This document shows positions 1 through 8,201 of a stretch of 64,000 bases of DNA, piece by piece. The notes beneath the pieces were generated by a model, which was given only the letters and a program-made list of their open reading frames with translations, searched no databases and was not told the DNA's origin. The stretch is from Bryobacterales bacterium (GTDB taxonomy: Bacteria; Acidobacteriota; Terriglobia; Bryobacterales; Bryobacteraceae). The position numbers were made by a program, and so were the translations under genes. The stretch lies in the NCBI GenBank assembly GCA_020852175.1, contig JADZBH010000004.1, positions 62,001 to 126,000 on the forward strand. The letters are read 5' to 3'. The stretch's first letter is position 1, and every line of letters begins with the position of its first letter.

Positions 1-2
1 CC

Positions 3-989
3 CCCGACGGCGCCGGCGACGGCTCGCTCGACGACCTGTACCGGTATGCCCTCGACGCGGCTCAAATGGACTACGCCCACGTCGCCGACCACCAGATGGG
101 CAATGACGAGTACAACTGGTGGATCACGCAAAAATCCAACGATCTGTACTATCTGCCGGAACGGTTCGTGCCTCTCTACGGCTATGAGCGCAGCGTGCCC
201 TACCCGAACGGCCACCGCAACGTCATCTGGTCCAAACGCGGCAACACCGTGCTGCCCATCGAAGAAAAGGAGCTCAAGGGCGAGGTGAACTCCGGCGGCA
301 TCCTTTACCCTTACCTGCGGCTCACCGACGGCATCGCCACCTCACACTCCTCGGCCACCCAGCAGGGCACCGACTGGCGCGACAACGATCCGGCTCTCGA
401 ACCGATGGTGGAGATCTTCCAGGGCTTTGAATCCAGCTACGAACACGAGGGCGCTCCGCGCGCCTGGAGCGTGCGCGACAAGGCCGTCCACCAGGGTCCG
501 CGCCCCGCCGGGTACATCTGGAACGCCTGGGCCAAGGGATACAAGCTGGGCGTCCAGTCCAGTTCCGATCATGTCTCCACGCACACGTCGTTCGCCTGCG
601 TGCTCGCCGAACAGTTCACCCGCGAGGGCCTGCTCGATGCCATGCGCAAGCGGCACGTCTACGCCGCCACCGACTCGATCGTCCTGGACTACCGCGCCGC
701 GTTGAGTGGAGGCGAGGTCCTCATGGGCGACATCGCCGCCTCGTCCACCGCTCCGCGCCTGATGGTCGGCATCGCGGGCACGGCCCGCATCAGGCAGATC
801 GACGTCATCAAGAACAACGAGTACGTCCACCAGATCAAGCCGGGCGCGAAACAGGCGAGCTTCACCTTCGTTGACACGGCCTTTGGCGGCGGCCCCACCC
901 CCGACGGCACGAACTACTACTACATCCGCGCCGAGCAGGAAGACGGCGAACTGGTTTGGAGCAGCCCCATCTGGGTGAAGAAGCAGTAG
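3..989 (+). CDS. DUF3604 domain protein, 3' part (5' end outside window)
   Basis: The reading frame is already open at the window edge, so the N-terminus is missing. The visible 328 residues resemble the C-terminal part of DUF3604 proteins, a family related to PHP metal-dependent hydrolases. Visible family-like stretches include an early DYAHVADHQMG, a GYERSVPYPNGHRNV block, and a late SSSDHVSTHTSFACV motif whose Asp and His residues would sit in a metal site. The C-terminal 100 residues look like a beta-sandwich tail. The natural substrate of the family is not established. It ends 16 bases before the convergent protease gene. Assignment to the family is fairly sure; enzymatic activity is inference. 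Confidence 0.8.
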   Translation, partial: PDGAGDGSLDDLYRYALDAAQMDYAHVADHQMGNDEYNWWITQKSNDLYYLPERFVPLYGYERSVPYPNGHRNVIWSKRGNTVLPIEEKELKGEVNSGGILYPYLRLTDGIATSHSSATQQGTDWRDNDPALEPMVEIFQGFESSYEHEGAPRAWSVRDKAVHQGPRPAGYIWNAWAKGYKLGVQSSSDHVSTHTSFACVLAEQFTREGLLDAMRKRHVYAATDSIVLDYRAALSGGEVLMGDIAASSTAPRLMVGIAGTARIRQIDVIKNNEYVHQIKPGAKQASFTFVDTAFGGGPTPDGTNYYYIRAEQEDGELVWSSPIWVKKQ

Positions 990-1005
990 CCCGCCGCGCT
1001 CATCC

Positions 1006-3231
1006 CTAGCGCAGCGCCGTGAACGACGCCCGCACGATGCCCGTCCCGGGTTCGACGAAAGCCACGAAATTCTGGTACAACGACGATGTCCCGCCGTTCA
1101 CCGCGCGGATGTTGCTCGCCGGCAGCAGCGGATAGTAGCCCATATCCAGCCCGTTCGCTCCCGCCGCCGCCGTGCAGTTGCAGGATTGCTCCTCCGGCAG
1201 GCCGCTGTTCATCACCAGCGTCACGGGCTGCCCCGTGCCGTTATACAGGACGGGTGCGAATACGGGCTCGCTTCCCGTCGTGTTCGTGATCGTGAATGGA
1301 ATCGTGCCCATGGGCGCGCCCGTGCCCGGGAAGTAACCCGTTACCGGCACGCCAGCCGGCGCGCCATCCACCACGGGACGGATCATCTCGTAGGACACCA
1401 CCAGCGTGCGCGGCACGGCGAAATCACGCGCCTCCGCGGCCCCGCCGCCCACGATCATCAGGTTTTCTCCGTTGGCCTTCACCTGCACCGGATACAACAG
1501 CTTGTTCACCACCCGTACCGTCACCTTGCGCCCGCTGTCCTTTGCCGCCGTGAACGCGTAATCGGTGAAACGCCATGTGCCGAGCATGCGGTAGTGGAAC
1601 CGCACATAGATGCGCCGGCCGTCGGTGGGCAGATAGTTCACACGGTGGAAACTGGTGTTTCCCGCATCCTCCACGGCCAACTCCCGCCCGCCCGGCGTCG
1701 TGCCGATGTGCAGCTTGAATTGATCCGACGAGGTCCCTTTCGACCATGCGAAGTCCACCGTCGCGCCGGGCAGCGTGGCGCCGTTCGCCGGTTGCGTCAG
1801 GCTCGCCGGCTCGGTGTCTTCCAGATAGGCGCGAAACCGCGGAAATCCGTTGACGAAGCGCCCGTAGAAGGCTTCGAACGGGTCGAGCGCGCACAACCGC
1901 GCCTCGCTCGCCGAAGGTCCCGCCGTCAACGTGCCCACCACCTGGTTGTTCGCGTTGAACAGGGGAGAGCCCGATGAGCCGCCCTCCACCCGCCCCCTGG
2001 TGAACTCCACTTTCCAATACTTGTCCGAAGGCGCATACTCGGCGTCTTCGCCCGCGCCGATCACCAGTTCTTCGTCAATCACCCTCTGCCCGAAGCTGAT
2101 CCGCTTGTAGCTGCCGCTCGGATGATGAATGCCATACACAGGCGCGCCCACGGCCACATCGGCCGTCGTCCAGCCCAGGAACATCGCTTTGTCCGGAGCG
2201 TCCGACAGCAGCAACAGGGAGTAGTCGCCCGCCTCAAGCGCTCCGCCCGCCAGGAACTTCGCGCCCAGCACGCGGCTCGACGTCATGGGCGGCTCCTCCG
2301 AATTCGCACCGCCGCAGATCGAAGCCTCATAGAAAAAGTAGGACTCCAAAGTCCGCGCCTCGGCGTCGTTCTGAATGCAGTGATCCGCCGTCAACAGGTA
2401 GGGAATGTGCCTCTGGCTGGTGGAATTCACCAGCGCGCCCGAACACACATAGCCGAAGCCGTTCCGCTCGTAGCGAAGATGCGCGATTCCGCTGCCCACG
2501 CCCTCGTACTCGGGAAAGCACTTGGCCTCCAACTGGCACGAGGCCGCCTCGCGACCCTGCCCCGCCGCCCCGGCCGCGTCCTGCGCCTCTGCCGCGCGCG
2601 CGGCCCGCTCCAGGCCCGCCACCACGGGATCGCTCTGCTTAGTCCCGGCCAGATAGTGCGAAATCCGGTCGATCCCGAACGGCACGGCGCCATCGGTCCG
2701 GTCCGCCGCCGGAACGTATTCCACCCAGACCGTCGCGCCAAACACCGACGCCGACCAGAACTCGCCGTCGCCCAGCGGTCCGCGCCCCGTCAATGCCCTG
2801 GCCTCCGCCGGCGCCGCTGCCTCGCCGCCCGCGCTCAGCCATACCTCGCCCCCCTCCACGTCGAACCGGGTGAAGTGCAGACGCAGCGAAGCCGCGCCGG
2901 GCGACTCAACCGCCACCCGCCACACCCGCCGCCCGTCGGCCATCGTCGACCACTCGCCGGAGGTCATCAGCCCCTCGGGAGTCTCCCTGTGCACCGCCAC
3001 CGCTCCGTTCAGCAGCGACGCCCGCGCGCTCTCCGGAAGGCCCTCCAGTGAAACCTTCCGGGGAGCTTCGAGCGAGAACAGCCGCGCCGGAGACAGCTCC
3101 TGCGCCAGCGCCAACCGCCCCTTCGCCGCCTGCCGTTCATACAGCGAAGCCGGAACCGAAAGCACCTCCTGCGACCAGGCGCACGGCGCCACACTCATCC
3201 ACACCAGCGCGCTCGCGGCGGCAATCCGCAT
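1006..3231 (-). CDS. Exported trypsin-fold serine protease (lysyl endopeptidase-like)
   Basis: A 741-residue exported protein with a Sec-type signal peptide (about residues 1-20, ending in CAWSQ). Residues about 60-195 form a pre-domain, and residues 236-470 carry a chymotrypsin-fold protease of the lysyl endopeptidase type. The catalytic triad is visible as His284 in TADHC, Asp336 in AGDYSLL and Ser420 in GGSSGSPL. Several Cys residues (232, 238, 263, 285, 306, 443) could form disulfides. The C-terminal 270 residues look like beta-sandwich accessory domains. It is transcribed alone and faces the DUF3604 gene. It probably acts in the periplasm or outside the cell. Cleavage specificity cannot be read from the sequence. 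Confidence 0.85.
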   Translation of the reverse strand: MRIAAASALVWMSVAPCAWSQEVLSVPASLYERQAAKGRLALAQELSPARLFSLEAPRKVSLEGLPESARASLLNGAVAVHRETPEGLMTSGEWSTMADGRRVWRVAVESPGAASLRLHFTRFDVEGGEVWLSAGGEAAAPAEARALTGRGPLGDGEFWSASVFGATVWVEYVPAADRTDGAVPFGIDRISHYLAGTKQSDPVVAGLERAARAAEAQDAAGAAGQGREAASCQLEAKCFPEYEGVGSGIAHLRYERNGFGYVCSGALVNSTSQRHIPYLLTADHCIQNDAEARTLESYFFYEASICGGANSEEPPMTSSRVLGAKFLAGGALEAGDYSLLLLSDAPDKAMFLGWTTADVAVGAPVYGIHHPSGSYKRISFGQRVIDEELVIGAGEDAEYAPSDKYWKVEFTRGRVEGGSSGSPLFNANNQVVGTLTAGPSASEARLCALDPFEAFYGRFVNGFPRFRAYLEDTEPASLTQPANGATLPGATVDFAWSKGTSSDQFKLHIGTTPGGRELAVEDAGNTSFHRVNYLPTDGRRIYVRFHYRMLGTWRFTDYAFTAAKDSGRKVTVRVVNKLLYPVQVKANGENLMIVGGGAAEARDFAVPRTLVVSYEMIRPVVDGAPAGVPVTGYFPGTGAPMGTIPFTITNTTGSEPVFAPVLYNGTGQPVTLVMNSGLPEEQSCNCTAAAGANGLDMGYYPLLPASNIRAVNGGTSSLYQNFVAFVEPGTGIVRASFTALR

Positions 3232-3345
3232 GCAGACCTCCCTTAGGGACGACGCTCACACGTCCTCCTCTCCCCAATTCGGCCGGTCCCCGTCCCATCG
3301 TGCTAAGTGGGAAACCTCAGATTGCCTCGGAAAGGACCCGCTGCG

Positions 3346-4455
3346 CTAACCGGTTCCCGCGATCCGGCCCTGCCGGTCCAGGCGCAGCTTCCGCCCCCGC
3401 CACACCACCGTGTTGCTCGTCAACCCCGCCACCCAGATCGCCACGCCCATCAGGTCGCGCAGGGGAAGCAACGGCAGCCACCGCAGCACCAGCCGCGATC
3501 GCAGCACCAGCACGGCGCTCGATGCCGCCATCAGGTACCGCGCCGCCAGCGCCACCGCCGCGGGCAGCCAAAACCCCATCGCCAGGGCCGTCACCGCCCA
3601 TAGCGTCGTGAAGGTCACCGGAAGCCCCAGGTAGCCATCCAGGCGCGACACGCGCACCGTCCGCGCCCACCGCACCTGGTGCGCCCAGGCATCGGCGAAG
3701 GATGGCGCCTGCAAGCCCGACGACACCACCACCTGCGACAACTCCACCCTCTTGCCCAACCCCACGATGTGGCGGGCCAACTGGTAGTCGTCGGCGATGT
3801 AGCCGCCCAGGGCGGCAAACCCTCCGATACGCTCCAGGTCGCTCGCGCGGAAGCACAGCGTGGCCCCCAGGCCGAACTCATTGATGCCGATGAGCGGAGC
3901 CGCCAGTGTGCTGGGTACGAACTCGGCCATCACGCCGAAGGCCTCCCACTCCCCGGCCAGCGTCGGCGAATGGCAGCGGAACAGGCACGTCACCACGCCC
4001 ACACGTTCGTCGGCCAGCGGAGCCGACACGTCCCGCAGGTAACCCTCCGGCACGCCTATATCAGCGTCGTTCACCAGCAGCAGCGGATAACGCGCCTCGC
4101 GCGCCAGGTCGGCCAGCTTGGCCACCTTCCGATTCGGCGCCTCGCTGGTCGAATGCACGACGCGGATCGCCACGTGCGGAAACTCAGCCTGCAATTTTTC
4201 GATATCGGCCAGCGCCGCGTCCCGAGGGTCGGCCACGCCAAACAGAATCTCGAACTCCGGGTAGTCCTGCATGGCGTGCGACCGGATGGCCTCGTGGAAC
4301 TCCGGCTCGCTGCCCGCCACGGGCTTCAAAACCGAGATCCCCGCGCCCGGGCCTCTCCCGGCGCGAGGCCGCAACCGGTGCCACACCGCTGCCAGCACCA
4401 CGGTCAACTGATACCCCGCCGAAACCAGGCACGCCCCCCAGGCAAACCAGAACAC
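3346..4455 (-). CDS. hpnI: Hopanoid-type glycosyltransferase HpnI
   Basis: A 369-residue membrane glycosyltransferase of the ceramide-glucosyltransferase-like family. In hopanoid producers HpnI transfers N-acetylglucosamine to bacteriohopanetetrol, the first step to the cyclitol ether side chain. Visible are one N-terminal membrane helix, the donor-binding NDADIGVP segment (D-x-D), GIADDYQL-like IADDYQLARHI, the QVRWARTVR motif, and three C-terminal membrane helices. I chose the GTG at 4455, which lies 4 bases after the stop of the upstream membrane gene; a longer frame reads through that gene. It is the last gene of a four-gene operon with hpnJ, and that context is the strongest reason for this name. 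Confidence 0.8.
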   Translation of the reverse strand: MFWFAWGACLVSAGYQLTVVLAAVWHRLRPRAGRGPGAGISVLKPVAGSEPEFHEAIRSHAMQDYPEFEILFGVADPRDAALADIEKLQAEFPHVAIRVVHSTSEAPNRKVAKLADLAREARYPLLLVNDADIGVPEGYLRDVSAPLADERVGVVTCLFRCHSPTLAGEWEAFGVMAEFVPSTLAAPLIGINEFGLGATLCFRASDLERIGGFAALGGYIADDYQLARHIVGLGKRVELSQVVVSSGLQAPSFADAWAHQVRWARTVRVSRLDGYLGLPVTFTTLWAVTALAMGFWLPAAVALAARYLMAASSAVLVLRSRLVLRWLPLLPLRDLMGVAIWVAGLTSNTVVWRGRKLRLDRQGRIAGTG

Positions 4456-4459
4456 GGTC

Positions 4460-4807
4460 CTAGCTCCCCGCCAGCAGCAGCACGCCGGCGGCCACCAGCA
4501 CGGCGCCCAGCCACCGCCGCCCGTCCACGCGCTCGCGCAGCAGAACACGCGCCAGCAAAGTCTCCAGCACGATCGTCGCCGCGCTCACCGGCACGGCAAA
4601 ACTCAAATCGGCGATCTTCAACAGTTCGAGGAAGGAAAAGAAGGACACCGCCATGCACGCCACGGCCAGCACAACGGGCCACTGGCGCAGAAGCGACGCC
4701 AGCCGTCCGAACGACGTCACCGCCCCTTGCCGCCTTCCGGCCCAGCTTTGCAGCAGGTCGCTTGCCACCGTCGAGCCCACCATCGCGCCCACCAGCACCC
4801 AGCGCAC
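4460..4807 (-). CDS. Small EamA/EmrE-like membrane protein (second of a pair)
   Basis: A 115-residue protein with four predicted membrane helices, the size of a single SMR/EamA half-unit. It shares the core ADLSF-x-VPV-x-A with its upstream neighbour, so the two are paralogues that diverged. The GTG at 4807 starts 2 bases after the neighbour's stop, and hpnI follows after 4 bases, so the four genes are translationally coupled. Small paired proteins of this kind include ArnE/ArnF, which together flip an undecaprenyl-linked aminosugar. By analogy the pair may flip a glycosylated hopanoid intermediate; that is inference from context. Confidence 0.75.
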   Translation of the reverse strand: MRWVLVGAMVGSTVASDLLQSWAGRRQGAVTSFGRLASLLRQWPVVLAVACMAVSFFSFLELLKIADLSFAVPVSAATIVLETLLARVLLRERVDGRRWLGAVLVAAGVLLLAGS

Positions 4808-4809
4808 CG

Positions 4810-5160
4810 TCAACCCTCCCCGCGTCCCGCTCCCGAGCCTACCAGCGCCGCGCCCGCCGTCACCAGCAGCGCTCCCGCCCAACGCTCCGCGCCCACCTGC
4901 TCGCCAAACAGCGCCATGCCCGCAACCGCGTTCAACACATAACCTACCGCCGTCACCGGCAGCACGAAACTCAAATCGGCCCAACTCAGCAGCGCCATCC
5001 GTGCCAGCGCCCAGACAATTAACAGCGCCACCCCCGCCGCCACGGCCGGTTGCAGCAACTCCCCGCCGCGCTTCATCCCCCAGTTCAGACAGAGGTTCCC
5101 CGCCAGGTTGGAAATCACCACTACGATGAGAAACAGCGCGGTCCGGGCTGGACGCGCCAT
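4810..5160 (-). CDS. Small EamA/EmrE-like membrane protein (first of a pair)
   Basis: A 116-residue protein with four predicted membrane helices (about residues 7-27, 38-58, 63-83, 90-110). The segment ADLSFVLPVTAVGYV matches the EamA half-repeat and its downstream partner. Its ATG overlaps the hpnJ stop codon (TGATG), which indicates translational coupling. The usual EamA transporter is about 300 residues with two such halves; here the two halves are separate genes, as in ArnE/ArnF. A role in moving a hopanoid side-chain intermediate across the inner membrane is a context-based guess. Confidence 0.75.
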   Translation of the reverse strand: MARPARTALFLIVVVISNLAGNLCLNWGMKRGGELLQPAVAAGVALLIVWALARMALLSWADLSFVLPVTAVGYVLNAVAGMALFGEQVGAERWAGALLVTAGAALVGSGAGRGEG

Positions 5161-6650
5161 CAGTCGCCGGCCCCGGCCTGGGCTCCGGCCCCGGCTCCGG
5201 CCGCCGAACGCTGCTCTTTCACGAACTGTTTCCGCTTGTTCCGCAGCGCCAGGTACTCCCGCGCTTCCTTGTACAACCGGCGGCGCTCCTCGCCGTTGAA
5301 GATCGCCTTGCGCACTACGCGCCAGGCCGCCTTCGGCCGGAAGTAGTATTCGCCGTAAAACCGCTCCACCCAGTCCACCAGTTCGGCCCGGTCCAGTCCC
5401 GGATACACCACGTTCGGCAACTGGTGGCCCTGGTCGTCGGTCATCGAATCGATCGTGATCAGCCCGTTCTGCTTCACGTAGTCATAAAACTCCGTGCCCG
5501 GATACGGGTGCGCGATCGAAACCTGAATCGTCTCCGTGTTCAGTTCCTTGGCGAAGTCGACCGTCCGGCGGATGCTCTCCCGCGATTCGCCCGGCAGCCC
5601 CACGATGAAATCGCCATGAATCGTCAGCCCCAGCGAATGCGCGTTCTTCGTGAACCGCCGCGCCATATCCACCGTCGCGCCCTTCTTGATGTTCTTCAAG
5701 ACCTGCGCGTCGCCCGACTCATAGCCCACGATCATCAGCCGGAACCCGGCTTCCTTCATCTCCTTCAGCGTTTCGAGATCGGTCGTCACGCGCGACGTAC
5801 AACTGAAGGTCACCTCCGGATGGCCCATCTGTTGCCGCATCGTCTTCAACTTCCGGCAAATCTCAACCGTCCGCTCCCGCTTGTAGTTGAAGGTGTCGTC
5901 GTCGAAGAAGATCTCCTTCAACCCGGGGAACGACTCAATCGCGTAGCGCACCTCGTTCACCACGTCGTCGGAGGAGCGCAGCCTCCAGCGGTGCCCCGAA
6001 TGCGTCTGCGGCCACAGACAGAACGTGCACATCGCCGGACAGCCCCGCGACGTATAGAAGCTGATGAACGGATAGCGCAGGAACGGCACGTTGTAGCGCC
6101 GGAAGTCCAGATCCCGCTGGTACACCTTGCTCACCCACGGCAGCGAATCCAGGTCTTCGATGAATCCGCCATCCGGGTTGTGATGAAAGCCGCCGTTCTT
6201 CCGAAAGCTCACGCCCGGCAGTTCCTCCACCGGCTTTCCTCCGGCGAAGTCGACAATCTGCCGGTCGAACTCCCGCCGCACCACGAAATCAACCGCCTTG
6301 GAGCGCAGGCACTGCTCGGGTTCCACCGTCACCGGAGGTCCCACGAAGCACACCTTCAGCTTCGGGTTCCGGTCCTTCATCATCTCCGCCATCTTCACGT
6401 CCACGTGAAAACCCGGAGTCGAGGTGAACAGCACCAGCAACTCGAACTGCGCCGCCATCTCCACCGTTTGCTCGATCGAGATCTTGTGCGGCGGCGCGTC
6501 CACCACCTTGCTGTCGGACATCATACCGGCCGGATAACACAGCCACACCGGATACCAGTAGGATTCAATCTCCCGCGTCGCCGGCCAGCGCGAGCTCGCG
6601 CCTCCGTCAAAACCTTCAAATGAGGGCGGATTCAAAAAAAGAGTGCGCAT
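5160..6650 (-). CDS. hpnJ: Hopanoid radical SAM protein HpnJ
   Basis: A 496-residue B12-binding-domain radical SAM enzyme. The N-terminus (LFLNPPSFEGFDGGASSRWP) and length match the HpnJ family, which converts the amino sugar-bearing hopanoid to the cyclitol ether. The cluster motif C-x3-C-x2-C is at Cys204, Cys208 and Cys211 (RGCPAMCTFC). A cobalamin-binding-like region precedes it (about residues 40-140). The last 15 residues are a low-complexity Ala/Gly tail encoded by a GC-rich repeat. It is the first gene of the operon hpnJ-membrane pair-hpnI. The deacetylase HpnK that works between HpnI and HpnJ is not in this window. Confidence 0.88.
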   Translation of the reverse strand: MRTLFLNPPSFEGFDGGASSRWPATREIESYWYPVWLCYPAGMMSDSKVVDAPPHKISIEQTVEMAAQFELLVLFTSTPGFHVDVKMAEMMKDRNPKLKVCFVGPPVTVEPEQCLRSKAVDFVVRREFDRQIVDFAGGKPVEELPGVSFRKNGGFHHNPDGGFIEDLDSLPWVSKVYQRDLDFRRYNVPFLRYPFISFYTSRGCPAMCTFCLWPQTHSGHRWRLRSSDDVVNEVRYAIESFPGLKEIFFDDDTFNYKRERTVEICRKLKTMRQQMGHPEVTFSCTSRVTTDLETLKEMKEAGFRLMIVGYESGDAQVLKNIKKGATVDMARRFTKNAHSLGLTIHGDFIVGLPGESRESIRRTVDFAKELNTETIQVSIAHPYPGTEFYDYVKQNGLITIDSMTDDQGHQLPNVVYPGLDRAELVDWVERFYGEYYFRPKAAWRVVRKAIFNGEERRRLYKEAREYLALRNKRKQFVKEQRSAAGAGAGAQAGAGD

Positions 6651-6752
6651 GGATTGTGCTACGAATACAGACCGCTCCCTTTCATGTTAGCCGATCGCCG
6701 CCACTCCGCACGCTCAATCTGTACGATTTAGTGAGGAAGCGGATCGGCCCGT

Positions 6753-7448
6753 TTACCGCGTGCTCGCCGATTCATTCCGCATCGGGTGCAGGTTCTTGTA
6801 GCGCACAAGAATTTCCGCCTTGCCCACCACCCTCGTCTCCACCGTGGACCGTATACTGGAAGGCACGCTCAGCCCGTCCAGCATCGTGTAGTCCCGCGTG
6901 AACGAGATCTTCCGCAGGAAGATGGAAGGGCTTTTCACGAACTCGCCCTCTTCGCGCACGGGCATCGCGGACCTTGCCTCAAGCCACATCCATCCCTGAA
7001 ACAGGCCCGGCTTCTTCTGTTTCGGCGTCAACTCGTACAGGTAGAGCTCCCAGCCGCCTTCCTTGTGATACCCGGCATGGCGGAACTTGTAGTTCACGGG
7101 CTGAATCCCCAGCCCCGGCTTCTGGCTCGCCTCCACCTCGGCCTGCATGTACTTCGCGATCACGTCGCGTTTGATCGAATCGTCACCCTGGAATGTGATC
7201 GCCTTATAGGTGATCTGTCCCAACCGTCCGATGGCGCGCAGCGCATTCAACTTCCCCTGCCGGTTCAGTTTGGGCAGCGCGGCGTCGATCTCCACATCCA
7301 TTTCCACGTCACGCAACTGCCGCGATGGCTCCCGCGAGGCCGTGAAATACCGGTTCAGCACGTCCTGCGCCTCGGCGGCGCTCCCGCCTTCGGCCGCCAG
7401 CACGAGTGCGGGCAGACACAGCAGCAAGATTGTAGTTTTCCAGTTCAA
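6753..7448 (-). CDS. Exported LolA-like outer-membrane lipoprotein carrier-type protein
   Basis: A 231-residue protein with a clear signal peptide (about residues 1-19, ILLLCLPALVLAAEG). The mature part has the alternating pattern of a one-sided beta-sheet as in LolA/LolB-like folds, with repeated GWMWLE and FTRDY strands. It starts at a TTG, preceded by AGGGA five bases upstream; no ATG or GTG would keep the signal peptide. It is a single gene between hpnJ and the thioesterase. The ligand is unknown. The fold call is tentative, and a plain secreted protein of unknown function is the alternative. Confidence 0.6.
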   Translation of the reverse strand: MNWKTTILLLCLPALVLAAEGGSAAEAQDVLNRYFTASREPSRQLRDVEMDVEIDAALPKLNRQGKLNALRAIGRLGQITYKAITFQGDDSIKRDVIAKYMQAEVEASQKPGLGIQPVNYKFRHAGYHKEGGWELYLYELTPKQKKPGLFQGWMWLEARSAMPVREEGEFVKSPSIFLRKISFTRDYTMLDGLSVPSSIRSTVETRVVGKAEILVRYKNLHPMRNESASTR

Positions 7449-7596
7449 TGCAGTCCCTGATGCGCGTCCGCGCTTCTCTTTAGCCTAGCAAACAGTTGGA
7501 TGCGGCCCGGCGCTTCGGAGTTGCGAACCGCCCCGCACTCACTCACGCGCGATCTCTCCCCCATTTGGCGCTACCATCCGTTAAGGACCTCATTTC

Positions 7597-7995
7597 ATGC
7601 GGAACATCCCTGCTGGCTCCACGCACGAACACCGCCTTCTGGTGACCACGGAACTTGCCATCGACCATCTCGGCCGCGAGGATGCCCGCGTCCTGGCCAC
7701 GCCTCATCTGGTGTGGCAACTCGAACTGGCGGCCCGCGAAGCCATCACGCCCTATCTCGACGACGATGAGGACTCCGTCGGCACCGAGGTCAATCTTCGC
7801 CATCTCGCCGCCACCCCTCTTGGCATGAGTGTCCTCTTCCGTGCCCGCGTCGATTCCGTCGAAGGACGCCGGGTCCGCTACACCGTGGAAGCCAGTGACG
7901 AACGCGAACTGGTGGCCACCGGGACCCACGAGCGCTTCGTCGTGAACATCGCCCGGTTCATCTCGCGCCTGGCGGTCAAACGCGAAGGGGCGTGA
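7597..7995 (+). CDS. Hotdog-fold thioesterase, FlK (fluoroacetyl-CoA thioesterase)-like
   Basis: A 132-residue hotdog-fold protein whose layout follows FlK of Streptomyces cattleya closely. The three catalytic residues of FlK (Thr42, Glu50, His76) all have counterparts at a constant offset of seven: Thr35 in VLATPHLV, Glu43 in QLELAAREA, and His69 in NLRHLAATPLG. The C-terminal GTHERFVV strand is also typical. In bacteria without fluorometabolites, such proteins probably hydrolyse other small acyl-CoAs. It stands alone, with 148 bases upstream. The call to family is firm; the substrate is not known. Confidence 0.82.
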   Translation: MRNIPAGSTHEHRLLVTTELAIDHLGREDARVLATPHLVWQLELAAREAITPYLDDDEDSVGTEVNLRHLAATPLGMSVLFRARVDSVEGRRVRYTVEASDERELVATGTHERFVVNIARFISRLAVKREGA

Positions 7996-8063
7996 CCGGA
8001 ACCGCTCTCCTCGCGGCGCGCTCCCCGCTCGAAGCGTACCTGCCATAGGGATGCCATCATGAA

Positions 8064-8201
8064 ATGATGCGCCCCAGCCTCACCTCGCTCATCAAGGCCT
8101 GGGTGCGCGCCGTCATCGAACTGCGCCGCCGCAAACGCGCCGGCCTGCCCGTTGAACCCGTCACCGTTCCGCTGCGAACGAAACAGGAGAGCCCTCGATG
8201 A
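8064..8201 (+). CDS. Possible 45-residue small protein coupled to the oligopeptidase gene
   Basis: A short frame of 45 codons begins at ATGATG and ends in a stop that overlaps the next start as ATGA. The product would be basic (a run LRRRKRAG in the middle) with no membrane helix. The start lacks a strong Shine-Dalgarno; AGGG lies 13 bases upstream. The AGGAG that serves the oligopeptidase gene lies inside its last codons. I recognise no family. It may be a chance frame; the ATGA overlap and position fill an otherwise non-coding gap. Confidence 0.3.
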   Translation: MMRPSLTSLIKAWVRAVIELRRRKRAGLPVEPVTVPLRTKQESPR

